Shown here: piece by piece, positions 1-7,063 of the stretch
Position numbering within the stretch: the stretch's first letter is position 1
Layout of the letters: the number at the start of each line of letters is the position of its first letter
Origin: Roseburia sp.
Lineage (GTDB): Bacteria; Bacillota; Clostridia; Lachnospirales; Lachnospiraceae
Assembly (NCBI GenBank): GCA_022771695.1
Contig: JALEKJ010000032.1
Span: forward strand, 1-32,404
Length of the DNA stretch: 32,404 nucleotides
Reading direction: 5' to 3'
Notes under the pieces: model-generated
Seen by the model: the letters and a program-made list of their open reading frames with translations, nothing else
Told to the model about the DNA's origin: nothing
Database searches by the model: none
Made by a program: the position numbers and the translations under genes

Positions 1-881
1 TCTAATTTCTGATATATTTTCCGTTGCAGCCTTCTCGCATTTTCTGCAAACGCTTGTCTTTCTAAGTAGGTATAATCTGCGCTGATTCCTGTCGCCTGAT
101 TAGACATGGAGCGATTCCCGTCACCTCTTGCGTCCACTGCCATGCCAATGCAGTGGTGCTCTTTATTTGCCCGTAAAAATGCCGTAGCTATATAACTGTT
201 CACGGATACCCCCGCCTTCCTTGCACGTGCTTTCAGCTCCATTACTTCCTTCGCCGAAAAGGATTCATATAGAATCCGTGAACTGTATTCCCGCCAATAA
301 CTCGCATGAAGCGCCTCATAGTCCTCCCATGAAAAGCAACGTCCACTGCGTCTCCAGTTCCAATTAAAGGCTTTGGCATACCATTTAAAATATAGGGGTA
401 ATTTCGCTTCTCTCGGAAATGTTTGCTCCGTTATTAGTTGCATTTTCTTGTAAGTCAGCGTTTCCCCGGATAATGCCATCATAATATCCTCTAAAAGGTA
501 TGTTATAGACTTTCCGTCCCCTGCAAGATGATGTGCCATGATGAGAAGTTTCATATCTGCATCCGCCAGGCAGATAAATACCCGCACCAGCTCTCCCCTG
601 TTTAGCTGAAATGGTATCTTCTCATTTTCCCGAATAACAGTCTCCCAGTCATTTTCCGTAACCAATATCAGGCATCCTGATACATCCATTTTTTCATAAA
701 ATGCCGCTCCATCTTCCGTTAGTACTACACGGGACATCGTAGCCTCATGCGCTGCATAAGCAGCATTTACTGCCGCTTTTACATCTTTGATATCCGGATT
801 ACCGGTAAGCTGTACAAGAAATTCAATGTAAATATTCGGTTCAAATAAATCAATCCGTTCTGAACGTATCAGGTTCTTCAT
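1..881 (-). CDS. Condensation-domain/acyltransferase-like protein (HHxxxDG), 3' end outside window
   Basis: The reading frame starts at ATG 881-879 and runs open through the window edge, giving 293 residues. Its ribosome binding site is GGAGAAG at 884-890. Residues 117-123 read HHLAGDG, the HHxxxDG active-site motif of the chloramphenicol acetyltransferase/condensation-domain superfamily, which includes NRPS condensation domains, PapA5 and alcohol acetyltransferases. In that superfamily the second His promotes acyl transfer to a hydroxyl or amine. No carrier-protein or adenylation domain is seen in the visible part, so a stand-alone acyltransferase is likelier than an NRPS module. The start lies 10 bp after the stop of the upstream dehydrogenase, so it is the third gene of the TetR operon. 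Substrate is unknown. The family call rests on one motif plus the overall N-terminal layout. Confidence 0.72.
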   Translation of the reverse strand, partial: MKNLIRSERIDLFEPNIYIEFLVQLTGNPDIKDVKAAVNAAYAAHEATMSRVVLTEDGAAFYEKMDVSGCLILVTENDWETVIRENEKIPFQLNRGELVRVFICLADADMKLLIMAHHLAGDGKSITYLLEDIMMALSGETLTYKKMQLITEQTFPREAKLPLYFKWYAKAFNWNWRRSGRCFSWEDYEALHASYWREYSSRILYESFSAKEVMELKARARKAGVSVNSYIATAFLRANKEHHCIGMAVDARGDGNRSMSNQATGISADYTYLERQAFAENARRLQRKIYQKL

Positions 882-891
882 AACTTCTCCT

Positions 892-1656
892 CTATTCACC
901 ATATCTTTCCAGTTTCTTCATCCATGTCCACATTGCCATCTTCTGGGAACATATTTTTGAAAGTACATGCTCAAACCTGAAGTAAAATGAGCAGACAGAC
1001 ATGTCCTTCCCCTTTCTGGCATCCTTCAATGCGACACGCGCCACACGCTCCGCACTCACCATTCCGGTGAATCGAACTGTTTTTCCGTTTATTTCCCTGA
1101 GCAAAAGCTCGGTGTCAACCCAACCCGGACATACCGCCGTGACCGTAATTTTGCTTTTCTTCAATTCTACATTCAAGGCACGGGAATAGTTTCTTATAAA
1201 AACCTTTGTCGCCGCATAGAGGTTCAAATACGGCAGCGGTTGAAACGCAGAAGATGATGATAGATTTAATATTCTGCTTCCTGCTCTCATATATGGTATA
1301 CACATCGTGCACAGACTTACTGTCGCACTGCAGTGAATGCGTATTGTCTCCTCGACCTCCTCTACAGAAAATTCATCATAGGAGCCCATTTTGGCAATCC
1401 CGGCATTGTTGACCAAATACACAACGTCCCCTTCTATCTCCTTAAGCATTTTCCCCAATGCACAGATATCTTCCGTCCTTGTCAAATCTTTTGCTATGGG
1501 AATAATTTTATCCCCCAACTCCTCACGCAGCATCTGAAGTTTTTCCATATTTCTTGCGATTGCCCAGACTTCGTCTACTTCCTCACGTATATATCTGCAA
1601 AACTCCTTACCGATTCCTCCGCTGGCTCCTGTTATAATTGCAATTCTCTTTTTCAT
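892..1656 (-). CDS. Short-chain dehydrogenase/reductase (SDR)
   Basis: This 254-aa protein is a classical SDR: an NAD(P)-dependent oxidoreductase with a Rossmann fold. Seen in the sequence are the TGASGGIG cofactor loop (residues 9-16), the structural NNAG motif (83-86), a Ser-rich strand end at 132-136 that supplies the catalytic Ser, and the YxxxK pair (Y147, K151). PGWVDT at 177-182 follows the family pattern after the active site. Length is typical. The ribosome binding site AAAGGG lies inside the last codons of the upstream tetR gene, so the two are probably translationally coupled. Arg34/Arg35-region chemistry hints at NADP(H) but does not prove it. The substrate is unknown; with the downstream HHxxxDG protein it may make or modify a lipid or small metabolite (inference). 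Confidence 0.88.
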   Translation of the reverse strand: MKKRIAIITGASGGIGKEFCRYIREEVDEVWAIARNMEKLQMLREELGDKIIPIAKDLTRTEDICALGKMLKEIEGDVVYLVNNAGIAKMGSYDEFSVEEVEETIRIHCSATVSLCTMCIPYMRAGSRILNLSSSSAFQPLPYLNLYAATKVFIRNYSRALNVELKKSKITVTAVCPGWVDTELLLREINGKTVRFTGMVSAERVARVALKDARKGKDMSVCSFYFRFEHVLSKICSQKMAMWTWMKKLERYGE

Positions 1657-1662
1657 AATTTT

Positions 1663-2271
1663 CTACCCTTTCTTTTCTCTCAATACGGTTCTTTCTAAAT
1701 CTGCTGCATCAATCATCTCATATTTGGTCGTAAACAACTTTTTGAGGGAATACAGATACACCACGCCCCAATAATAGTCTGCAAGCTTTAACGGTGCACC
1801 CTCGACCACACTTCCTTCCTTTTGCCCCTGAGAAAGAATCTTTGCCGTGTACTTATATAATTCAGACTGATAGGTTGTCCCTTCGGACGCATAGCTTTTG
1901 TCCTGTTCTAAGAGCATCTGTGTGTTCAATGCAATCATTCCGGCAAAGTTCTCATCCTCTTTTAACTGCCTCATTACCGTATCCGTCAACTTATGTATCT
2001 TCTTCTCCGCAGATAACGGTAACGATGCCAACAGTTTTAACTGTTTGATATCTTCTTCCCGATTTATCATCTTTTGAATCTCTAAAAACAATTCCTCTTT
2101 GGAATCGAAATATACATATATCGTCCCCTGCCCGATTCCTATATGCTTCGCAAGGTCACTGATTTTCGTACCTGCAAATCCATTCCTCGCAAAATATAAC
2201 ATTGACTCATGCAATATCTTGTTGCGCATCTCATTTCTTATTTCCTCACAACGTTCCTGTGACTTTGGCAT
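1663..2271 (-). CDS. TetR/AcrR family transcriptional regulator
   Basis: This 202-aa protein has the N-terminal TetR helix-turn-helix: residues about 30-60 include KISDLAKHIGIGQGTIYVYF, with the conserved G-T-I-Y-x-Y-F at the recognition helix end. The rest is a variable all-helical ligand-binding and dimerisation domain. It is first in an operon with an SDR and an acyltransferase-like gene. A 30-bp inverted repeat sits directly between its promoter and its start codon, so it very probably represses its own operon and is relieved by an unknown ligand. Start ATG 2271-2269 is preceded by AAAAGGAGAA at a good distance. The effector cannot be told from sequence. Confidence 0.92.
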   Translation of the reverse strand: MPKSQERCEEIRNEMRNKILHESMLYFARNGFAGTKISDLAKHIGIGQGTIYVYFDSKEELFLEIQKMINREEDIKQLKLLASLPLSAEKKIHKLTDTVMRQLKEDENFAGMIALNTQMLLEQDKSYASEGTTYQSELYKYTAKILSQGQKEGSVVEGAPLKLADYYWGVVYLYSLKKLFTTKYEMIDAADLERTVLREKKG

Positions 2272-2282
2272 ATTCTTCTCCT

Positions 2283-2312
2283 TTTATGAATGAATTTTTA
2301 TTCATTCATAAA
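2283..2312. promoter_or_regulatory. Probable TetR operator (inverted repeat)
   Basis: Perfect 13-bp arms TTTATGAATGAAT (2283-2295) and ATTCATTCATAAA (2300-2312) flank a TTTT spacer. The core TGAATGA/TCATTCA resembles many TetR-family operators. It touches the last base of the -10 box and covers the transcription start and the region just before the regulator's ribosome binding site, the classical place for autorepression. Confidence 0.82.
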
Positions 2313-2340
2313 TAATAAAATATTTTCTCTATCTTGTCAA
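2312..2340 (-). promoter_or_regulatory. Sigma-A promoter of the TetR-SDR-acyltransferase operon
   Basis: On the minus strand TTGACA (2340-2335) and TATTAT (2317-2312) are separated by exactly 17 bp. This is a near-consensus housekeeping promoter about 40 bp from the TetR start codon, directly followed by the inverted-repeat operator. Confidence 0.85.
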
Positions 2341-2367
2341 GTTACTGCTGCTTACTCTTGACAACAG

Positions 2368-2414
2368 AAAAGGAGCTGCGTTCCGACATTTTTCTGTCGG
2401 AGCACAACTCCTTT
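2368..2414 (-). terminator. Rho-independent terminator after hypA
   Basis: On the minus strand a long stem pairs AAGGAG plus TGCTCCGACA with TGTCGGAACGCA plus CTCCTT, with an AAAAA-rich loop, followed by TTTTC. It lies 18 bp after the hypA stop and ends the hyp operon. The plus strand also has a T-rich run after the stem (2411-2417), but no plus-strand gene precedes it. Confidence 0.8.
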
Positions 2415-2431
2415 TTTCTTAACACCGGCGC

Positions 2432-2776
2432 CTAACATGCCTCAATTTCTTTGATATTACACTCATTACCCGCAAGCAGATACGTCTCCTCGCTGCCACA
2501 GTGTGGACATATTCTGCCGTGTGCAACTGTTGGATAAGTCTTCTTGCAAGCCTCGCAGAACGTTGTCGCCGGTAGTATTTCAATCCTCATCTCGGCTTCT
2601 GCCATCAGCGGATTTTTCTTTCGATAATAATCCCAACATTCTGTCAGATAATCCGGCACAATGCCGCTGACCTCACCGATTTCCAAGGTGACGGAACCGA
2701 TTTTCTCCAACTCATTTTCGACAGCAATATCATCCAAAGTTTTAGCAATATGGATAATGATTCCTAATTCATGCAT
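2432..2776 (-). CDS. hypA: Nickel metallochaperone HypA
   Basis: This 114-aa protein has the HypA layout. It starts with Met-His-Glu, where His2 and the N-terminal amine bind nickel. It has a zinc domain of two Cys pairs, CEAC (about residues 73-76) and CPHC (about 90-93). HypA delivers nickel, with the GTPase HypB, to nickel enzymes such as [NiFe]-hydrogenases. The start ATG 2776-2774 has GAGG six bases upstream; choosing it is required because His2 must follow Met1. It is the last gene of the hypB-oxidoreductase-hypA operon, 11 bp after the oxidoreductase stop, and is followed by a terminator. No [NiFe]-hydrogenase or hypCDEF genes are in the window, so its client is unknown. Confidence 0.94.
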   Translation of the reverse strand: MHELGIIIHIAKTLDDIAVENELEKIGSVTLEIGEVSGIVPDYLTECWDYYRKKNPLMAEAEMRIEILPATTFCEACKKTYPTVAHGRICPHCGSEETYLLAGNECNIKEIEAC

Positions 2777-2787
2777 AGATAACCTCG

Positions 2788-5502
2788 TTATTTCTTGTTT
2801 TTCTTAATCTTAATCTGACGCTTCAATGCATATGGTGCAATCGCTTTCAGTTTGTCCTCGGACTTCCACATACGGCTTGCATCCGGAAGGTCTCTGGTCA
2901 GATGAATTGCATCAAATTCGCACTTTGTTGTACATACGCCACAGCCGATACACTTGTTCTCATCGACTACCGTAGCACCACATCCGAGACATCTCTTTGC
3001 CTCAGTCTGAATCTGCTCTTCGGTTAAAGTGCTACGCAGATCGCGGAAGGTTTCCTTTGCCACGCCCGCCTTCTTGCCCGGAATCTGACGTTTTGCATTA
3101 TCAAATGTCTCTACATTGATGTTGTTCTTATCCAATTCAATAAACTGTCTGCGGTTACGTGCCAGCGTCAGACTGTGTCCCTTATTCACAAAACGATGGA
3201 TAGACACGAATCCTTCTTTTCCTGCCGCGATTGCATCAATTGCAAAACGTGGTCCGGTGTACACGTCACCACCAACAAAAATATCCGGCTCTGCTGTCTG
3301 ATAGGTTACCGGGTCTGCCTTTAAGGTTCCGTTGCCGTTAACCTCTGCCTTGGTTCCCTTTAACAGGTCTCCCCATACGATAGACTGACCAATGGATAAA
3401 AGAACATTCTCACATTCCACTGTCACTGTGTCATTCTCATCATACTGCGGATTGAAACGTCCGTCCGCATCCTTTACGGAAGTACATTTCTTGAAGACAA
3501 TTCCTGTCACCTTTCCATTCTCTGTCAGGATTTCTTTCGGTCCCCAGGAATTGTTTACCGCGATACCTTCCTCTTCTGCCTCTTCCACTTCATCCTTTGC
3601 TGCCGGCATGATATCACGGGATTCCAGGCAGTACATGGATACCTCGCTCGCTCCTGCACGAAGTGCGGTTCTGGCAACATCGACTGCCACATTACCGCCA
3701 CCAACTACTACAGTGCGTCCTGAAAGCTTTGTGTTCTCTTCATCTAAGTTTACTGCTTTTAAGAACTCGACACCGGTTACAACACCGTCTGCATCCTCTC
3801 CCGGAACACCAGTCTTACGACCGCCCTGTGCACCAATCGCAACATAAAATGCCTGATAACCTTCCTCGCGAAGCTGCTGGATGGTAACATCGCATCCAAC
3901 CTCAACACCACATTTAAACTCTACCCCCATCTGACGCAATACATCAATCTCTGCATCAATGACATTCTTCTCGAGACGGAAGGATGGAATACCATTCATC
4001 AACATACCGCCCGGACGCTTTTCTTTTTCAAATACGGTAACCGGATATCCCATTTTTCTTAAATAGAATGCTGCGGACATACCGGCAGGGCCCGCTCCGA
4101 TAACAGCAATCTTCTGTGGAAGTTCTTTCCCGATTCCGCGCTGATTAATGATTTCCGGAATATAGCGCTTTTCAGCATGAAGTTCCTGCTCAGCAATGAA
4201 CTTCTTGATTTCATCAATGGCAACAGCCTCATCGATAGTTCCTCGCGTACAAGCATCTTCACAGCGGCGGTTACAGATGGCACCACAGACTGCCGGGAAC
4301 GGATTCTCTGTCTTAATTAACTTTAAGGCATCCATATATCTGCCCTCTGCCGCCATCTTCACATAACCCTGTACCGGAAGATGTGCCGGACACGCTGTTT
4401 TACATGGTGCTGTACCTGTCTCATAGCAGTTAATCTGATTATCGTCACGATAGTTCGGATTCCACTTCTCTTTGCTCCACTTCACTGCATCCGGGAGCTC
4501 CTGCTTTGGATATGTAATCGCGCCCTCTTTCGTACAAAGCTTCTGACCAAGTTTTGCCGCACCGGTCGGACAATACTCTACGCAGCGACCACAAGCCACG
4601 CAGTTCTCAGTCGTTACATGCGCGCGATATGCAGAACGGGACATGTTTGGTGTATTAAAGAGCTGAGAGGTGCGAAGCGCGTTACAGACACCCACCGCAC
4701 AGTTACAGATAGCAAAAATCTTATCCTCCCCGTCAATGTTGGTAATCTGATGCACATATCCCATCTTCTCACCGCGCTCTAAGATTTCCATAACCTCATC
4801 AAGTTCAACATAACGTCCTTTTCCGGTCTCTACCAGATAGTCAGCCATGTCACCGACGCCGATACACCATTCGCCTTCAAGGTCTCCGGTTCCTTCCCCG
4901 CGCACTCTCTGCTGGGTACGGCAGGAGCACTGCCCTACCGCATATTTGTCCTTGTATTTATTCAACCAGTAAGAAATATGCTCTACGCTTGCGGATTCCT
5001 GTGTTGCCGGAATTGCCTTTTCCACCGGAATGACATGCATTCCGATTCCGGCGCCGCCAAGCGGAACCATCGGAGTTACCTTCTCAAGCGGAAGTCTTGA
5101 CATATGCTCAAAGAAGTCCGCAATTTCAGGATGCTCCTCCACCTGTTTCGTGTTCATAACCATGAACTCTGCGCATCCCGGCACATACATCGGAAGCACA
5201 TACTGTTTCTCATGCTGTGGATTCTCCCAGTTATACTCAATCAGACCAATAACCGACATCTCCTGAAGCAGTTGCTCCAGTTCTGCCTCCGGCTTTCCGG
5301 TCTTCTTTGCCAGTTTCGGTAAAGTAATCGGCTTGCGCACATCCATGCAGAGGGCAACCTCCACCATCTCATCATTAATGACGTTCGCCATTCCCCAAAA
5401 CTCCGGATCATTTTCCGTCAGTTTTTCCATTCCCAGCTTATAAGGAATACGGTCTGTAATTTTTTTTCCGAGCTTCAATAATGCTTCTTTGTTCTCTACC
5501 AT
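2788..5502 (-). CDS. Large iron-sulfur/FAD pyridine-nucleotide oxidoreductase (GltD-like core)
   Basis: This 904-aa protein combines several modules. Residues about 1-110 contain a winged-helix-like stretch (LPKLAKKTGKPEAELEQLL). Residues about 190-275 have clustered cysteines (CSC at 192-194, C213, CNC at 266-268, C273). Ferredoxin-type CVACGRCVEYCP sits at 301-312. The Fer4_20 domain typical of glutamate synthase small subunit (GltD) runs from about 367 to 420, with cysteines at 367, 371, 406, 410, 414 and 418. An FAD-binding GAGPAGMSAA is at 469-478, an NAD(P)-binding GGGNVAVDVA at 601-610, and further cysteines with CIGCGVCTTKC lie at 838-861. It likely shuttles electrons between NAD(P)H and a low-potential partner. 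It sits between hypB and hypA, so it may serve a nickel enzyme. Start ATG has GAGGAG about 11 bases upstream. The exact reaction is unknown. Confidence 0.85.
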   Translation of the reverse strand: MVENKEALLKLGKKITDRIPYKLGMEKLTENDPEFWGMANVINDEMVEVALCMDVRKPITLPKLAKKTGKPEAELEQLLQEMSVIGLIEYNWENPQHEKQYVLPMYVPGCAEFMVMNTKQVEEHPEIADFFEHMSRLPLEKVTPMVPLGGAGIGMHVIPVEKAIPATQESASVEHISYWLNKYKDKYAVGQCSCRTQQRVRGEGTGDLEGEWCIGVGDMADYLVETGKGRYVELDEVMEILERGEKMGYVHQITNIDGEDKIFAICNCAVGVCNALRTSQLFNTPNMSRSAYRAHVTTENCVACGRCVEYCPTGAAKLGQKLCTKEGAITYPKQELPDAVKWSKEKWNPNYRDDNQINCYETGTAPCKTACPAHLPVQGYVKMAAEGRYMDALKLIKTENPFPAVCGAICNRRCEDACTRGTIDEAVAIDEIKKFIAEQELHAEKRYIPEIINQRGIGKELPQKIAVIGAGPAGMSAAFYLRKMGYPVTVFEKEKRPGGMLMNGIPSFRLEKNVIDAEIDVLRQMGVEFKCGVEVGCDVTIQQLREEGYQAFYVAIGAQGGRKTGVPGEDADGVVTGVEFLKAVNLDEENTKLSGRTVVVGGGNVAVDVARTALRAGASEVSMYCLESRDIMPAAKDEVEEAEEEGIAVNNSWGPKEILTENGKVTGIVFKKCTSVKDADGRFNPQYDENDTVTVECENVLLSIGQSIVWGDLLKGTKAEVNGNGTLKADPVTYQTAEPDIFVGGDVYTGPRFAIDAIAAGKEGFVSIHRFVNKGHSLTLARNRRQFIELDKNNINVETFDNAKRQIPGKKAGVAKETFRDLRSTLTEEQIQTEAKRCLGCGATVVDENKCIGCGVCTTKCEFDAIHLTRDLPDASRMWKSEDKLKAIAPYALKRQIKIKKNKK

Positions 5503-5523
5503 AACTAATAATCTCCTCTCAAA

Positions 5524-5537
5524 TCCGCCAAAGCGGA
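5524..5537. other. Small intercistronic hairpin between hypB and the oxidoreductase gene
   Basis: TCCGC (5524-5528), loop CAAA, GCGGA (5533-5537). It has flanking A/T pairs but no U-tract, so it is not a normal terminator. It may affect mRNA processing or stability between the two cistrons. Confidence 0.4.
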
Positions 5538-5579
5538 ATTTTCATATGTTTCTATATTGCCTTAATTCTTTGTAACACG

Positions 5580-6248
5580 TTACGCATTCCACTGTTTCAC
5601 TTCACTGCACAGCCAATCATACCACTCATCCATTCCTTCTCCGGTGCGGGAAGAAATCGGAATAATCCTGATATTCGGGTTCAGCTTCTTTACCCGCTCA
5701 CTGCAAGCTTCTATGTCAAAATCAAAATATGGAAGTACGTCTATCTTATTAATCAAAAGCACATCGCAGATAGAAAACATGAGCGGATATTTCAGCGGCT
5801 TGTCATCTCCTTCGGGAACGCTTAAAATCATCGCATTCTTCACGGAACCGGTATCAAACTCTGCCGGACAGACCAGGTTTCCAACATTCTCTAAAATTGC
5901 CAAATCCACATCCTTCGTCTCTAAGCTTTCCAATCCCTGTCTCGTCATATCCGCATCCAGATGGCACATACCACCCGTATGGATTTGAATTGCTTTGACG
6001 CCGGTCTTCGCAATCGTATCTGCATCGACATCGGAATCAATATCTGCCTCCATAACGCCAATCCGCATCTCATCCTTCAGTGCCTCTATCGTCCGAACCA
6101 GCGTAGTCGTCTTGCCGGAACCCGGTGAAGACATCAGATTCAAAAGAAATGTCCGGTTCTTCTTCAACTCTGCGCGCAGTAAATCTGCCTCGTGGTCATT
6201 ATCTTCCAGAATGTTCTTTTTGATTTCAATTACTTTGAATTCACTCAT
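5580..6248 (-). CDS. hypB: Hydrogenase/nickel-enzyme maturation GTPase HypB
   Basis: This 222-aa SIMIBI-class GTPase has the P-loop SSPGSGKTT (40-48) and an acidic switch (EADIDSDVDA). The metal-binding GMCHLDADM has C95 and H96, ENVGNLVCPAEFD has C127, and NKID (167-170) sets guanine specificity. These residues bind Ni or Zn at the dimer interface of HypB. It lacks the N-terminal His-rich stretch and CxxCGC motif found in some proteobacterial forms, as is common in Firmicutes. It is the first gene of a three-gene operon with the iron-sulfur flavoprotein and hypA. AAAGGGG seven bases upstream supports the start. A promoter with a NikR-like site precedes it, so nickel-dependent repression is plausible. 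Confidence 0.94.
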   Translation of the reverse strand: MSEFKVIEIKKNILEDNDHEADLLRAELKKNRTFLLNLMSSPGSGKTTTLVRTIEALKDEMRIGVMEADIDSDVDADTIAKTGVKAIQIHTGGMCHLDADMTRQGLESLETKDVDLAILENVGNLVCPAEFDTGSVKNAMILSVPEGDDKPLKYPLMFSICDVLLINKIDVLPYFDFDIEACSERVKKLNPNIRIIPISSRTGEGMDEWYDWLCSEVKQWNA

Positions 6249-6266
6249 CAGTATACCCCTTTCCCT

Positions 6267-6291
6267 ATGGTGAGTTTTGAACTCTTACCAT
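6267..6291. other. Hairpin in the hypB 5' leader
   Basis: ATGGT-GAGTT (6267-6276), loop TTG, AACTC-TT-ACCAT (6280-6291) forms a 10-bp stem with a 2-nt bulge. It lies in the untranslated leader between the operator and the ribosome binding site, and overlaps the last bases of the operator. Role unknown; it could simply stabilise the 5' end. Confidence 0.45.
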
Positions 6292-6315
6292 GACTCTGAC
6301 CTTTTCTGGTCATAC
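6288..6315. promoter_or_regulatory. NikR-like operator upstream of hypB
   Basis: Read on the minus strand this is GTATGA-N16-TCATGG. The E. coli NikR site is GTATGA-N16-TCATAC, so spacing is identical and 10 of 12 half-site bases match. It begins about 9 bp after the predicted transcription start of the hypB operon, where a bound repressor would block transcription. An inner TGACC-N6-GGTCA palindrome is also present and could be the real site of a different regulator. Confidence 0.55.
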
Positions 6316-6330
6316 CTCATGATTGTCTAA

Positions 6331-6359
6331 ATTTTAACATACATTTTCCCTGAAATCAA
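6331..6359 (-). promoter_or_regulatory. Promoter of the hypB operon
   Basis: On the minus strand TTGATT (6359-6354) and TAAAAT (6336-6331) are spaced by 17 bp. The start site would be near 6324, about 75 bp before the hypB ATG and just before the NikR-like site. The remainder of the 6249-6462 gap shows no gene. Confidence 0.72.
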
Positions 6360-6462
6360 CGTTACTTTCTGCTATATTTCCGGTATCCTTTTTGTGCATA
6401 TTGTTTCTTTTTATTATTCTGGTATGTGGTATGACCAGTTCCAGATTGTTGATTCTCACTGC

Positions 6463-6500
6463 AAAAAAGGAGTGTATAAGTTTTTCTCCTTATACACTCC
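6463..6500 (-). terminator. Rho-independent terminator of the cotF-like operon
   Basis: Perfect 12-bp stem GGAGTGTATAAG (6469-6480) with CTTATACACTCC (6489-6500), an 8-nt loop, and a TTTTTT tract on the minus strand. It lies 29 bp after the stop of the CotF-like gene. Confidence 0.92.
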
Positions 6501-6529
6501 CTGGGTGCCTACTGATTTTAAAATATCCG

Positions 6530-6802
6530 TTACACAGTCTTTACGCACTGCGAAAACTTCTGTTTTGCACTCTGCACCTTTGTCATATCTGCTTCCGGTG
6601 TCGGATAATATCCTCTCTCATGCATCATGTTAAATACATCTTCCTGAATGGTGTGCTCCTGCTCCAAGCAGTGCAAGATTGCATCGCGTACACCATCATG
6701 CACGCACTCGTTGGCAAACGTGTTGTAGTTGTTTGTTGCTGTTTTCTCCGCGGTCAACGCATCCGCTAAAATCTCTTTGTCTGTATAAATCTGTTCTGTC
6801 AT
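6530..6802 (-). CDS. CotF-like spore coat protein
   Basis: This 90-aa protein begins at ATG 6802, with AAAAGGAG seven bases upstream; the longer frame to 6886 has no such site and overlaps the upstream gene. Its sequence (KEILADALTAEKTATNNYN, then NECVHDGVRDAILHCLEQEH, then DVFNMMHERGYYP) follows the CotF-family pattern of a small ferritin-like helical coat protein. These proteins assemble in the spore coat of Bacilli and Clostridia. It follows a 60-aa helical companion by 16 bp and is closed by a strong terminator. Sporulation-stage control is expected from the family, but no clear sporulation sigma-factor promoter was recognised. Confidence 0.85.
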   Translation of the reverse strand: MTEQIYTDKEILADALTAEKTATNNYNTFANECVHDGVRDAILHCLEQEHTIQEDVFNMMHERGYYPTPEADMTKVQSAKQKFSQCVKTV

Positions 6803-6818
6803 CCTTGTTCTCCTTTTA

Positions 6819-7001
6819 CTAAAGCTGCGCATACAGTGCATTAAAATGTCCCTGATGCTTGTTGGAAATCTCCGTAAATTTCGCACTGATTTCCTGATCC
6901 TCTGTGTGCTCTGCTAACATCTGGAACTTCTTAATCAAAAGTTCTTCTTCCGTCAAAAGGTCATTTAACGCGGACAACTCTTTTTCTGATAACTGGCTCA
7001 T
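6819..7001 (-). CDS. Small helical protein, companion of the CotF-like coat protein
   Basis: This 60-aa protein starts at ATG 7001-6999 behind GGAGGTGG, a much better start than the alternative at 7052. The sequence is acidic and helical (SEKELSALNDLLTEEELLIK, then a C-terminal NKHQGHFNALYAQL) and resembles the short CotF-like or ferritin-like proteins commonly encoded next to CotF in Clostridia. It lacks transmembrane segments and a signal peptide. It is the first gene of a two-gene operon. A coat-assembly role is inferred from its neighbour. Confidence 0.75.
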   Translation of the reverse strand: MSQLSEKELSALNDLLTEEELLIKKFQMLAEHTEDQEISAKFTEISNKHQGHFNALYAQL

Positions 7002-7063
7002 ATGATTCCACCTCCATATTTGATTCTCTTTCACAAATATAGTGTGCTCCATTCACCATTCTT

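Noticed and set aside
3116-5322. Several plus-strand open frames opposite the oxidoreductase gene
   Set aside because: They mirror the coding bias of the minus-strand gene, lack ribosome binding sites and give low-complexity Ser/Leu/His-rich products.
2432-6248. Evidence for a [NiFe]-hydrogenase operon
   Set aside because: Only HypA and HypB are present; no hydrogenase subunits or hypCDEF genes are in the window, and the only hydrogenase-like gene is of the [FeFe] type.
7002-7063. Sporulation sigma-factor promoter before the coat protein pair
   Set aside because: A/T-rich bits such as CACTATATTT are present, but I could not match a full SigE, SigG or SigK consensus with correct spacing.
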